Of a DNA stretch of 64,000 nucleotides, positions 47,001-59,169 are shown piece by piece. A program made the position numbers and the translations under genes. Positions within the stretch are counted from its first letter, which is position 1, and each line of letters begins with the position of its first letter. This DNA comes from Isoetes taiwanensis (taxonomy: Eukaryota > Streptophyta > Lycopodiopsida > Isoetales > Isoetaceae): the NCBI GenBank assembly GCA_021234155.1, contig JAJEKV010000008.1, positions 3,572,640 through 3,636,639 of the forward strand, written 5' to 3'. A model generated the notes under the pieces. That model was not told the origin of the DNA and did no database searches. It was given only the letters and a program-made list of their open reading frames with translations.

Positions 47001-49457
47001 AGTAGTCCGATTTAAACGGCCACAGTAGCTAAAGGCAAGGTGGGCATAATATACTCCCTTGAAAAAGGAAGTTCAAATATGATGCTGCATTCTTTTGATT
47101 TCGAGCGAGTCTAAGTTCTACTTGGTCTTGTACATTGCTCATCATGTTGATAACTTCTCAATTTGTCACTTATTTGACTCTTTATTTCATATCCCAGTGA
47201 AAACAGTATGATTGTCATTGGTTTCGGCCATGCTCTGCAATCAAGTTGCTTAAAAACTGAATAAACTTGGCCCTGCTAAAGCATTCTTAAAATGACCTCC
47301 ATTTTGTTTGCAGCCTTTGTTGCTTAAGGGAGGTTGCAACCATGCAAGTGATTTGCTTTGAAAAATATAAAATTTTATAATCAGTTGAAGAAACCTGCTA
47401 GCCTCACGCGAAGTCTGCTTAGGGGTTGAAGGAAAAGATGATTTCCTGAGAACACATCTTATTAACCAATTTAGTTCCATAACTGTCAGCATAAAATGTT
47501 TCTGTAGGTTTTGTCCTCAGTGAAGTGTAAGATGTTTTTGTAGGTTTGCTTATGGAATAAAATTGTCTCTTTTCTCTGTATGGTCTGTATATTGGACGTT
47601 TAAGGGCATTGTTTTCCCTTCTGAGTTTTCAGGTTTATGGCTGGGGAAGAGGAGAGCATGGGCGTTTGGGCTTTGGCGAGGACAAAAGTAGCAAAATGGT
47701 ACCCCAGAAAATTCATTTCCTCAGCGAAGAGACTATAGTCCAGGTGTGTTTCTTGATTATACATAGAGTAACATGGTAAAACTTTCCAATCCTCAATGCG
47801 TAATATATAGATCTATGTGTTACCAGATAGGCTTCTTTGGTCTTTAGGTTGGTACATGGGTGCCTCAACTAATGGGATTTGAAGATGAGAAATCTTGGGT
47901 ACCCTATATCCAGCTTTGTTCAAGAATATGGATGAGACATACTTCTAGGAGAAAAATATACTCAAGCCAGTTGACTTCTTTTTTGTTAGTGATCCGACGA
48001 CCAACAGGAAAAGGAAGAAAGAATTTATTGGCAATAATAATAATCTTAGACACCACATTTGAGGGTTCGTAAGTGAGAAAATGAGCACAAATGATGCTGT
48101 AAGAGGAAAACAAAAGTTGATATAACAATATTTTTTAAGTAGATCTGCCATATATCTTAAAATCTAAAATCTGAAAATGTAGAAGTAAACTTCAAAGGTA
48201 TGTTCTGAAGAACTGCCAACAAGCACCTAGAAGAATAATGCCGGTTACCAGAAGAAATGCTACAGCCTATACTGCCTTGAGTCTCCAAGTAGGTAATAAA
48301 AAGCTTTCTTCTTCCAAATGTACTGGAATCTGTTGCTTGGACCAAAGAGGTCAGAGCTCCAATTTGCAAGAAGCAGCATCTAGTATATATTCTTTCTCTG
48401 ATCAGGTCAGAAAATTTTGATACATCTGGTAATTGTGATTAAATAGAGGTTAATGGATCGTCTCAATTTCCATGTTCAGAACGCATTTTGAGATTCTGCT
48501 CGCAATATGCAAAGGACATTATTGGGGATGGGCCTGTATATAAAGTGCATTCAGTTTGATATGTATGCCCCATAAGTCCATGAAATCAGGAACTCTTTCA
48601 CATGTGTATTTGTTCCAAAGAGGACTATCTTTGCATCAGACCTTGAAAGGTAGATACCATAGTTGCTGTGTGGAGGATAGAAAAAGACCTTTACAGCTTA
48701 TAGAGCACATATTTCTGAATGATAAAAATCATTCCATTCTTATCCTGTGCCAGATATCAAAATATTGTAATGCCTCCTGGATTCATAACTCCTAGGCAAA
48801 AGAATGCTCTGGCTGAATCTGCCATCGCTGTTTTCTGTTCAGCAAGTCAGCAAATGCATCTGATACAATCTCATTCTTTGGCATGGTTTGATCAACCACT
48901 GTAAGAATCTCAAAAGTCACCATCAACTGGATTCTCTGAAGGTCAATTACTGATTGGAAATGTCGAGGTTTGGGCGATGACCGTCGTCCTATTTTGAAGT
49001 AAACGCCATACCATTTTTTCATCCCTTTCTATTGTTTGCTTAGCATGAATACCAAAGGGAACAATAACATTTTCCGATTTTTTTTTCCAGGTTTCCTGTG
49101 GAGGGACTCACTCGGTAGCTTTGACCAAGGATGGGCGAATGTTCTCTGTAAGTTAATGTACTAGGAAGTCAGTTTCTTATATTTGAAGGCTTATCTAAAG
49201 GACCTTTAATCTTAATTTTATGGTTGCAGTTTGGAAGGGGGGACCATGGTCGTCTTGGTTATGGCCGATCAGTCACTACTGGCCAGCCACTTGAAGTGCC
49301 TGTCATGTTTCCACCACCAAAATCAGTTGCTGGAAGTGATACTGATAACAGCCCTGAAGCTTCTGGAAGATGGTTTGTGAAACGAATTGCTTGTGGAGGA
49401 CGGCATACAATTGCCATTGCAGAATATTTAAGTGAAAATTGCATTGAGGCCTTTTAG
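44071..49457 (+). CDS. RCC1-repeat (seven-bladed propeller) protein, 12 exons
   Basis: The coding exons are 44071-44102, 44179-44323, 44391-44468, 44547-44579, 44660-44720, 44782-44897, 46207-46292, 46357-46558, 46641-46694, 47633-47743, 49091-49147 and 49230-49457. All junctions have GT and AG, phases agree, and the total is 1203 nt, giving 400 residues and a TAG stop. RCC1 repeats are plain: GAGEDGQLGLG (residues 12-22), then GWNQRSTLGH, GGNEYGQCAEE, WGQPWPPGD, GNNEYGQLGTGD, GRGEHGRLGFGED and GRGDHGRLGYGRS, alternating with GSRNSLAIC, GGWHCLAV, GGTHSVVL, GAFHNLAL, GGWHSMAL, GGTHSVAL and GGRHTIAI strands. Seven units fit a closed beta-propeller. From memory it closely resembles Arabidopsis AT3G02300, an RCC1 family protein of little-known role. 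The GWRHT tryptophan motifs of the UV-B receptor UVR8 are absent, so I would not call it UVR8. Start codon: first ATG before the SVFSW strand, in frame through a split tryptophan codon. Confidence 0.95.
44898..46206 (+). other. Intron 6 of the RCC1-like gene (1.3 kb)
   Basis: Bounded by AG|GTATGT and AAG|GTTGC, phase 0. It contains unrelated short frames on both strands but no recognised insertion. Confidence 0.85.
46695..47632 (+). other. Intron 9 of the RCC1-like gene (0.94 kb)
   Basis: Bounded by GAG|GTAATC and a T-rich tract ending TTTTCAG. No recognised element inside. Confidence 0.85.
47744..49090 (+). other. Intron 10 of the RCC1-like gene (1.35 kb)
   Basis: Bounded by CAG|GTGTGT and TTTTTTTTCCAG. 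It is the longest intron. Short frames on both strands look incidental. Confidence 0.85.
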
Positions 49458-49559
49458 TGATTTAGGACATTTAGTAAAAACGCCATTTAGATTTTCTCTC
49501 CCTTAAAATGTTACTAACTTTTTCTTGTAATTCCTAGAATTTTGAGTTATATGCCTGAG

Positions 49560-50190
49560 CTATACTGTGATAGAGTTTGAGAGAGATAAGACACAAACAC
49601 TTATGTAATGTCTAGTAAGATTTAATGCCAAATCAACTTCCAACCACAGGTTAATAAATTTTGCAAGTTACAATCATGATTCAATAGGAAAGCCACATTA
49701 TGGTCACTCATTTCCTAAGAATCAAACACCAAGTACCATAGCAATATGAAATCAATAGTCTTTCCTAGGCAATTAAGTCATTAAATCTTCTACCATGATA
49801 CTTTATATTGTCACTTGTAATCGGGCATGGAATAAACTACTGTAGCATTATATAACCAAGCATTCCGGCCACTGATATCTCCTTGTTGCTCACGATCTAC
49901 ACCGATGTATAGTCTCTCCACTAGTTAAATAGTTTCCATGCATTGCTATCTGTAGAATCGCCGGCGGTTTAGAGTCAGATCGGTTTTCTAAATTGAGCCA
50001 TCTTCCTTATCATATATCCCACAAGCCTGAACACATTTCCGAGCCTCACGTTCAATTATCCCACATGCATATGTGAAATTCAAGGCCCTTGAACCATTGC
50101 AATTTCGTAACATTAATTCTCCTTAAGGTTTTCAACATTTACCTTGTTCATCATGAGAATTTGTGTACACTTGCTATACACAATTGGTCA
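49560..50190 (-). repeat. 3' LTR of the minus-strand copia element
   Basis: It aligns with 54445-55060 through AAATCAACTTCCA-CCAC, AATGGTCTTT/AATAGTCTTT, AAGTCATT-AAATCTT, GGAATAAACT, CTAGTTAA, GTTCAATTATC and GTGAAATTCAA. The two copies are diverged. Confidence 0.75.
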
Positions 50191-50299
50191 CGAATGCAAC
50201 TGCTTTTAGCCCCTCACTTACAATGACAACCTCACTCCTCCTTCCATTGTAAGTCTCAGAACTGCTTTCAATCAAGATAACGATATTGTTCCGGCATTC

Positions 50300-51830
50300 A
50301 TAGTATCACCTAATATTCGTACCTTGTTTGAATTTCTTTGTAAATTTGACTTCCGATAGAGCCTTGGTAAAAATATTCATATTTGATCATTGGTGTCAAC
50401 ATACACCATTTGTATAACCTTTCTTTCAGCCTAAATTCTATGAAGTGTATACTCAATTCAATATGCTTGGTTCTATCATGGTAAACAGATTTTTGACAAT
50501 TGCTATGCAAAATTTTGACTATCGGGCTTCCATCTCCTCAGAGACGCCTGCATGCAACCTTAATTCATCTAATACTTTTTCAACCATACTCAAGTCTTTT
50601 GCTTAGTGAAGATGTCAGCATATTCACTGCTAACTCCATATAACCGCCTGCTTGTTTTTACACTTCCGCCACTACTCCTCCTCCCAAAAATACACAGATA
50701 TCCGGTTGGACCTTTCACAGTGATCTCCCTCTCAGTCAGAGATCATCAGAAAGTAATAAAGAAAGTTAGATCATTTGAATCAAAACATATACCTTGTGTT
50801 GAGTTCCTTTGAGATATTTGAGGACACGCTTATCGCTCTTGTTCTTTAGTGGCATCATGATTCCTCCCGCCATATTAATCAGATAGTTATATCAGCCGCA
50901 GTAATCAAGTTAGCCAAGAATAACAATAGGCAAACTTCAACCAAGGCCCTATATGAATGTTTTCCATATCATGAATCTCATTCATTGTTGTGTCATGCAC
51001 TTCAAATAACCCATGTCCAAATTATGGAGCCTAGTTTAGCCTCAAGTAGCTTAAACCTTTGAGCATGTTTGCTATGCATACTCTGATGCAATTTCACCAC
51101 CAGCCCTGCTTCACGTACTTTTATTCCAAGAAATTTTATTCTCACTAGATCGACATTTGAAACTTGACTTCAAAAATGTCTTTGTATTATATTCAAAATG
51201 TTTGTGGAGCTTGCAACCATGATAATAATCATCTACATAGAGAGCAATTATGCACAATCATTATTTTGCTCAAATTTATAAAGATTTTCATCATTTTGTA
51301 ACTTTACAAACTCTTGCTCTTGCAAACTGATTTATACATAAATACCATTCTCTTAAGGACCTGCTTTTAGCCCATATACCGCCTTCTATTAAGTTTCCAA
51401 ATCATGTCTTTGCCTTTGAAAAATATCCAGATGCCTCTATGTTCTCCCTCCTCTAGTGCGTAAAGATTAAAAGTATTGCTTTACATCCATATTTAATGTA
51501 GTCTAAATTTCTAGCATCAGCTATAGCTAGCAGATTCTAATGTTTGAGAGTTTCACTTTGAGAAATAGGTCTCATCATAATCCCTCCCTTTTTTCCTCGT
51601 AGGTATCCTTGGGCTACTAATCTTGCTTTAAATTTCTTGGCATCACATCAGGATTTAACTAACATTTGCTTCCAATTACATTCTGCTTTTCCATCATATT
51701 TCTACAAGCTCATAAGTATTGTTTCTAAAGACTTCAATTCATCATCATAGCCTCAATCCACTTTTCCTTGTCATTGCTTGCAAAGACTTCCTCATAGCTT
51801 TGAGGGATAACCTCATCTTCTAAAATGGAC
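50300..51830 (-). pseudogene. Copia reverse transcriptase and RNase H remnant
   Basis: Read on the minus strand from the right: SYEEVFASNDKEKWIEAM (about 51800-51745) is the conserved copia segment before reverse transcriptase, FKARLVAQGY (51634-51601) the start of the enzyme, WKLNRRRYMG-like wording near 51400 the KL-KALYGLKQ block, LYVDD (51243-51228) the catalytic block, and VLKYLKGTQH (50832-50800) the RNase H linker. EYADIFTK (50625-50602) resembles the pol C-terminal motif, and a second, weaker FTKAL-like trace is near 50370. Several stops and frameshifts separate the blocks. Confidence 0.88.
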
Positions 51831-52239
51831 ATAACCGCTTCATGCTCATATGTGACTCCTCTTCTACCAATTCATCCCCTCGCCATAATTCTTTTCCTTT
51901 TTCTAACTTGGCTTCTTCATTAAACGCTCAACCTGTGTTCTTCTTTTTCTTTTACTTTGGAATATGGGTTAATTCTTGATAACGTTCTTGTTTTGGAATA
52001 TTTAATTCTACGGAATCTACGTTTCCAGGTGGGCTTACACTCATTTGGGTTGACGATTAAATATTGTCTATATCATCCACTTCAAGCTGGGATTTTGCCG
52101 GATACTTGGTGTAATATTTGACTTTCCTTTCGCCGCTGCATCGCGACGCGGATGGGTTCGTAATAACACATCCACTGGCGGCGGGTTTGGTTTAGAGATA
52201 ACCATCGGCACGCTTTGATTCATCATCATGGCTTTACTG

Positions 52240-52330
52240 AGTCACCTTTAGGCTTTGTCATCCCGATTTTCGCCCAATTCAGCTGGAACGCGGGCATAAA
52301 CCCAAACATCCCAAAAGCTTTGAATAAAGT
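52240..52330 (-). pseudogene. Copia integrase C-terminal trace
   Basis: On the minus strand, wording of the type WDVWVYARVPAELGEN (about 52315-52265, across frames) resembles the segment after the copia integrase core, which often reads FGC-AYA-VP-ELR-KLD. It lies upstream of reverse transcriptase in element order, as expected. Confidence 0.5.
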
Positions 52331-52559
52331 GTAATCAGTTCAACGTTGGGATTTACCCCAACGAATGGAATGACCATCCATGTAGGCATATTTTGGTTCA
52401 ACTGCTGCAGGTTACCGGGCCTCTTCCCAAATACATTGGGTAAACCACTACCGCGCCAGTCACATTGCTCGCTTTGCATCCATTATCAGATCCTAACTAA
52501 CCCAACTGAAACTCCATTGATGAGGAGAGAGATATCTACATATTAAACACCTTCTTGCT

Positions 52560-54440
52560 GCCAGCCTTTACTTAAAATTGCTTTGTTTGTTTGCTTAAGA
52601 TATTCACCCTCCCTTCCATCGGGGCTTTGATGCATTTCAATTTGGCAGTTGTTTCTCTTTCATTTCACCCACACTCTTTGTTAAAGGGCACTCAAAGGCA
52701 GAGGATTTCCTTGTTAAGGCGATGGTTTTTACGTTTTCTGAGATGTCAGTGAATAAGCAGTGGAAGTATCTTTATTATTTCCTTTTGCATTCGGGAGTTG
52801 CTAAAATCAGAGTGCTTTTAATTCCAGGAGAAGCTTGTTGAAGGCTCTATTTTTTGAAGATGGATTTATTCAGATTTGCCTAAAGCACATCTTCATTTCT
52901 CCACCTGGGTCCAACACTTTATCCATGGTAATCGAATATGGCTTCTTCAATGGATGGTTTTAACTTTTTGTGGTTTAACGTAATAACTGATCTTTATAAT
53001 CAAGGAATCTTCTATTATTGCATTTAACCTTATGATGAATGCATTATTCATTTCAAATAAGTTTCCAACTTTCTTGGCAACAAACTTCAAATTCATCTTT
53101 CATACCATTGCATTTATCTCAACTAAAACCACTTTCGAAATTCCCAAATCCATAGTGGTGAAGCGAAATTAGAGTTCTTGGTCTATTCTTTTACTGGCTT
53201 TTACACATCTTCTATGTTCCCCAACATTCCCATTTAAAATCTTCTGTTTGAAAAGGCCCCTCTTTAGCTTTGCTTCATTTGAGAGGGGCTCATTTCCTAT
53301 AACTTGAAGGTTTCTTTGGAGCTTGTAGTTTGGAAATGTTTAGCTTCAAAGACCAGATTGGGATTATGCTTTCTGGTCTTTGATCCCATATCCAACTACC
53401 AAAATGATCCAGATTTATTGGTAAGCAATACTTCCATTTCTCAATTTAAATTCATTTATTACCTCATCATCATCTTCTTCCTCGTGACGTTTTTGAGTTG
53501 TTTCTTTCTTGAGGTCTACACATATGCTTTTTCGCCTTCCACCTCTTTCTCTTCCATCCTCCCCGTTCTCCCCTCTTCCCCTTTAACCTGCTCTGGGAGT
53601 TGGACCATTTTGATCCCAGGGTCACTCTCCCCTCTCCACATATTGCTTTAATTAAACTCTTTAATTTGGACACTCATTTTTTAAAATAATCCTGGTCATG
53701 ACAGTGTGCACACAATCTTATGCTTCGCTGACAAACTTAAGACACCGGTGCTTTCGCTGTTTTGTCTTAAATTTTCTTTGTTCCCACTCGGTCCTTAATG
53801 TGATCTAAACTGTTCTCACGGATCTGAAGTTGCATTCAGCAGGGGCGAGGTTTCATTTCACTGGCTCTTGGGGTTGCAACGCCGACTTCTCACGAGATGA
53901 GCTACTCCGAAAAGCACCACTGGGATCCTGTCAGGTTATCCGTTGTTGAAGAATTCTTTCCCCATCTTCGTCTTCTCAATTTTAATCCTTAATTCCGTTT
54001 CAAGCCGTCATTTACGAGTTTTTCCTCATATGTTTCAACTTAAAATATTTCCCATTTCTGGGTCCAAGATCTAGCTTAAGGCAGATGATGGACAATGGCT
54101 TACAAGAAATGATCCTTGTGCTTTACTTTTAGCCTAACTTGTAGGGACTTACTCGATGGATTCCTGCCTGCGCTCACCAGGCTTGCTGGAAGCCTTGCTT
54201 TCAGATGGTGACCCCACTCACGATCGCGGAATCTTGTTGAATCGCTGGTAGGAGGATCACTTTGCTCCAACTCAGGCTTGTTGTGCCATTTGGATCCACA
54301 GAGATCCCGGGGATTCTTTTCACTCAAACACTGGCCCCGATGGCGTCTTTCCGGACTTGGAACCACCAGACGCCACCCCAGCAGCGGCTCAATTTTGACG
54401 GTTTAGCGAGGCTGCGGCAAAATCTACTGGAGCATGTTTG
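52560..54440 (-). other. gag/protease region of the minus-strand copia element, unrecognised
   Basis: By position it should hold gag and protease. I could read neither. A 115-codon plus-strand frame (53304-53651) covers a pyrimidine-rich patch and looks like a compositional shadow. From about 53.8 kb the sequence becomes more GC-rich. Confidence 0.4.
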
Positions 54441-54444
54441 ACTG

Positions 54445-55060
54445 CGAACACCGCGATTGGATTTTGAGATAGGGCTTCGAAACGCATGGCAATATACGAA
54501 GCCAGGATTTGTGCTCAAATCAACTTCCAGCCACGGGTTTAATGAATTTTGCGGTTCTTTGTCGCGGTTCAGCCAGGAGAAAACCATTACCTTAATTCGC
54601 TTTCATTTCCCTGAAGTCAAGCACAAAACCACCGCGCGAATCAATGGTCTTTTCTGGCCAGTGAAGTCATTTAAATCTTTGCAACGAATACTTTCGTATT
54701 AAAACATGACCAGACGGAATAAACTCTGGCGATACCAGCAACATTAGGCCGCGAATATCGCTGATTGCTCGATCCCCTTTAGATGCTGTCGTCTCCGCTA
54801 GTTAATGGTTTCAGCCATTGCTGCTCGCGGCGAATAAGCAGGCGGTTTAAGAGATGGAATGGGTTTCGATGGAGCAATCCTTTATCGCCTATCCCTGGCT
54901 TTGAGACTTGCATTCCAGAACCTCCGTTCAATTATCTACATACCATGTGGAAATTCAAAACCCATGAATAAACCAGACCCCCAAACACAAATAGTCTCAT
55001 AGGTTTCGACATTTGCAACATTTAAAATATAAGGCCCCTTTTATACACACTGATTGTTTA
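54445..55060 (-). repeat. 5' LTR of the minus-strand copia element
   Basis: Second copy of the 49560-50190 repeat. It is noticeably more GC-rich than its partner, because many A/T positions there are G/C here. An 81-codon plus-strand frame (54457-54702) is a shadow. Confidence 0.75.
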
Positions 55061-55065
55061 TTGAA

Positions 55066-58000
55066 TACAGCCAACAGCACGACTTTCTGGCATTGTGCTC
55101 TTTGGACAACAAGAGCATTTGGATCAGACTGAGTACTATACTAACACTTGTTAAGGCAGAGGCACTGGAAGTTATGCTCTGAGAAACTCCTTCAAGATGT
55201 GAGTTTTTAGCTTTAAATTAGGGTATGGCTGAGTGTCTGAGACTGGAATGGTTTTTGGATCCCAAGAAAACTTAAACAATTCAGGTCTTGGCTTTGGAGT
55301 CTGGAAAGAATGTAATAGAGAATGCTCAGAGAGTTCGTGGTTTCTTGGGTTGGCTTAACTATTATAGGTTATAAGAATTACGGTGCCTGGTCAGGTCCGC
55401 CAGGGATGCGCGATTATATTCTACCAAGATATTGGAATACTGAACTTCAGAAATGGATGAGCTGCTTTGGCGGTGGCTGGCGTCTGCGCTGCCTTTCCTG
55501 TCGGTTTTGCATTCGGTATACAAAGTTCATCCCATGCTGATCTGAAGAACCCTCCGTATCGGCCCCGCAGCTTTGGCCGGTTCCGGTAGGGATCTTTACC
55601 AGTCGCTCCCACTACGGGGCTTCACCTGGCTGGAAAGCGTAACATATATCGGTATACGCTTGCGTCGGCATCGCCAAGACATCCGAAGGATGGTCCGTCA
55701 CGCATCTGCGCCGGCGGATCAGCATCGCGCCATGGATCACCCAAAAGGATTCGGACTCAAGAGGAATGACGGCGAGCGGGCGCGAGGTCATTACGGAGCA
55801 GGATTTAAGGCAAATGGTTGGAGGCAAGGCATGGCTAGGGTGAATCCACTCCATCCGCCCCTCACCTTGCACCTGAGAGAGCCAGGTTGAAAGGTCACCC
55901 CAGGGCTTTGGCCTTTAGCAGGACCTGCAAGCCAAAGAGGAGGCCTCACGGGTTGCGACTCCCTGGGAGTTAGATGGAGGGTGGGATCACTGCCCGAGGA
56001 GGAGGAGGTTGTTTCCCTCACGGCTCAGGAGGCGAGCTAGAGACCTTGCAGGCCTCGGCCCAGACTCCATGGGAGGTATCCACCCCAAAGCGTGTGAACC
56101 CAGCTACCGCGTGCGAGCGTGGGATCCCAAGAGCCACCTTTATGAGATCCCAGGCAGACTTTACCGAGAGAGGGGCGTGATCAGCAAGTGAGGACATGAA
56201 CCTCCTCGCCAGTCCCAGTGCCTCACCCCCCAGCAGGGTGTGGTTTCTTGTACTGAGACGAATTTAATAGTGCATTAAAGGGACTTGTAGGGCATGGGCT
56301 TCAGGCGCAGGAAGCCTCACACTGACTGATGATTACTGAGAGGGATCATCATCACGCCACTATCCCTTAGAAGAGCTAAAGAGACAAGACTTAATCTAAA
56401 TCTACAGGGGAGTTGGGTTCTTTTGGTTATATTTGATATCTAGAAGACTAGATGAAACACTATGGAGCAGAAATTCAACAGGCTAAGCCTACTTACGATG
56501 CTTGGGGGTAGTTAGACTATTGAAGGGCCAATAGCTCTTTCAGTCTCCCTGAAAGCTTGCTCCTCTACTCCTAAGCCATCCATGCCCAGGCATGAAGGCC
56601 AAGCTAGAAAGGAAGGCGATGAGCTAGGCTGCTTTCAGGCTGGAGACTTTAGAGTCAGATTAGAAAGCAGACTTTAGAGGCATGGGAGGCGAAATAAGAA
56701 GAGTTAAGAGGTTTCAGGGTATACGCTTACCAAAATATAAAGTTGGAACTAGGGTTTCCTCGTCGCGGGCATGTGGGATCAAATGGGTTGGCTGACCGCG
56801 CTACTGATAATTAAAGTGGGCTAAGTGTGCACATGAATAAATGTACGCGCAGGACCAAGAGATTGCTGCTTGCTTAGCTACCGGAATGGGTGTACCGTCC
56901 GATAAAGGATGGCGTGACGGTCACATTTCGATATCGTCTTGGGTAAGGTATACCTCGCTTTGGGCGTCATTTCTCCCCTGTGAAATGATCGCGTAAACGC
57001 CGTGGAATCTGCCAGGATCTTCTTGCATTGCACCAGCCAACCCGGTGCATACAATTTATTATTATTATACTTACAGTATTAATTTTATCACAGGTAATAT
57101 GTTTAAAAACATTCAAGCCACGACCAACCACCCAAATAACTTATCGATTTCGCAAGTTTCTTAAAGCTTAAGTTGCTTCCTGGCCCTCATAACTCGGGCT
57201 GTTGGAAGGTTACATCAAGATTGTTTCAATTTCATGAATTGCTCCTTGGGCACTCTTCTTGTTCCTTAACACATTCAACAAAACTTTGGCCAGGCTGGAG
57301 ATCTTGGCTCAACTCGACCCCTCCAGCTTACCCCTAGGGACTTTATTGGCACTGCTGAGGTCGACAAACACCATTTCCAATTATTAATAAGGATTCAACA
57401 AGATTAAATATTCAACTGAACTTAAATCCTTCAGGCAGAGACAAAAAAGGAATATTCCTCAAAAGGTTCCTTTTTTTTACAAAAAGGGCCAAGCAGGGTT
57501 AAAAAGATCATGGAGATTTTTGACCCCAAATGACCTTAGTACTTGTACATGAGAAAAGAATTGGGCTGCACTAAGAACTGTCACTTTTCTAAAAAATAAA
57601 TGTTCTTGAAGAGCCATGTTTTAGGAAAACTCAAAATTTTGGGGATAAATATTTAGCACAAAAAAGTGAGCAGAAATTAAACAGCGCTGAGCATTCTCAA
57701 ATTTGAAGACAGAACATCTTTCTTATTCACAAGACTGGTCTTTTTTCTAAGGCTTTAGGTCATGTAAAGGACAGGAGTTGATGAGAGGGATCAGAGGACG
57801 TCATCATATTTCATTTATACCATCTACTCATCCTTCACTTTTCGCGTAATACTTTCAGGAGGTAGCAGGTTATCTGCATCATCGCTATCAGCAAATAGTG
57901 ACATTGTCACCTTCTTCATCACCCTCTTCCTAAAATGATACAACTTTTTAAAAGCAAAGTGATGAATCCTAAGCGTAGGCGATTTAGCCGAGATTTCAGT

Positions 58001-58425
58001 TTAGAATCATAGCAACCTGAATGCATCAGTGGGTTCCCAGCTCATCCCACAACCCCACACTTCTTGGACTTTCTCCCACAACTGACTACTCACATTTCCT
58101 AACTTTCATGTTACCTTCAAAAGCGTACTACGGAAGCGTGTTTGCAAACCAATGAATCTTGATTTTGACTGACTAGCCGTCTTCCTTGGCCTTGTCAAGC
58201 ACTTTTACTATCCGAGAAGCGTGGAATGCTTGTCTAAATACTCCTGAGTTGGAAACAATTATGGCACTTACTGAGCCAATTCACAGCTTGATGACCACGG
58301 ACTCATTCTAGTCTTGGCAGAGACCATGACTCGGAATCCCTCGTCTTCTTCTGCAGGGTTACCTAATGCCAAGCCCCTTTGGACTTTGCTTGATGCTTTG
58401 GGGTTGATGGAGGGGTGTTGAGCCA
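55066..58425. other. Unrecognised stretch including a GC-rich block at 55.56-56.25 kb
   Basis: No gene is assigned. The GC-rich part holds overlapping frames on both strands: 105 codons plus (55573-55890), 86 codons minus (55612-55872) and 76 codons minus (55791-56021). None has a known domain. The rest is AT-rich with no recognised element. Confidence 0.4.
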
Positions 58426-59166
58426 TTGAAATGGTTCTGCCTTTGTCTTAGAACTATTTTGCATTTTAACAGTTTTCTATTAGGAAAGAAATTATCCTAC
58501 ATCCAATCTTCTTCTAAAATGCTTAAAAGCTTTGAAGGAAGATTCCATTTCGATAGAAACTTTAGGATGTTGGGGTGCTTTCTTTACTTGAGACTCTTTG
58601 GGATTTTGAGAGGAAGTTTAACTCAGCTGGGTTCACTAACAACAGAATCTCTATTTAAAGGGCGTAATCCCTACGGTGGACTCAAATTCCTTGGATTAAT
58701 GAATATCATTCTTCCCAACAAAAAGGCTTTGGCCATCCCTTCAAGAATAGGAACTGATAGCGATGTTTGGAAGGGAGTTGAATCCATTCAACTTGTTCCT
58801 GCTTGTTCCTACATGCGGAAAGCGTTGAGAGAAACAAACTCTGATCGGCGTCTTTCTTTAGGGCCTCAAGTATCCGCTGGAATGAGATGCTTAAGAATAA
58901 CAACAAGACCGATTCCGAGATGGGAGAAGAGAAAAAACGTTCTTCCTTCAAAACTTGAAAATCTTGGGCCATTTAGGATGTCGATCACTTGGAGTACCAG
59001 CACCGAAAGCCGGCAAAGAGCTTCCACTTTAAGATCTAACTCCTCTTTTGCCAAACACGATCATGGAAGTGTTTGGATCTTGTTCTTCCATGCAATTGCA
59101 AGATTACGAATCCAAATCAGCAGTGGTAATTGCTTTCTTGCTGCTTACAGGACCTTGTTAAGGTAG
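58426..59166 (+). CDS. Hypothetical open frame, 246 codons
   Basis: Longest uninterrupted frame outside low-complexity DNA. The product is basic, with many Arg, Leu, Phe and Ser. The N-terminal part (residues 1-70) is hydrophobic-rich but has no clear signal peptide. No family motif is recognised. Minus-strand frames of 88 and 62 codons overlap it. Length alone makes chance unlikely but not excluded, and there is no evidence of splicing or of an upstream promoter. It could be a decayed transposon gene. Confidence 0.3.
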   Translation: MKWFCLCLRTILHFNSFLLGKKLSYIQSSSKMLKSFEGRFHFDRNFRMLGCFLYLRLFGILRGSLTQLGSLTTESLFKGRNPYGGLKFLGLMNIILPNKKALAIPSRIGTDSDVWKGVESIQLVPACSYMRKALRETNSDRRLSLGPQVSAGMRCLRITTRPIPRWEKRKNVLPSKLENLGPFRMSITWSTSTESRQRASTLRSNSSFAKHDHGSVWILFFHAIARLRIQISSGNCFLAAYRTLLR

Positions 59167-59169
59167 CAG

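Larger units (their letters stand above)
49555..55065 (-). mobile_element. Ty1/copia LTR retrotransposon, minus strand, decayed
   Basis: Direct repeats of about 620 bp (about 49560-50190 and 54445-55060) flank about 4.3 kb. Read on the minus strand, the interior shows integrase C-terminal traces, then the copia reverse transcriptase blocks, then RNase H traces, which is the order expected with the right repeat as 5' LTR. The left end lies only about 100 bp beyond the stop codon of the RCC1-like gene, on the opposite strand. Frames are broken throughout. Boundaries are approximate. Confidence 0.85.

Noticed and set aside
44115-49030. Short open frames on both strands inside the RCC1-like gene
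   Set aside because: They lie in introns or overlap exons in other frames. Splice sites and repeat wording define the real frame.
44071-49457. Calling the gene UVR8, the UV-B photoreceptor
   Set aside because: RCC1 repeats are shared, but the repeated GWRHT motif of UVR8 is missing and the sequence fits a different RCC1 subgroup better.
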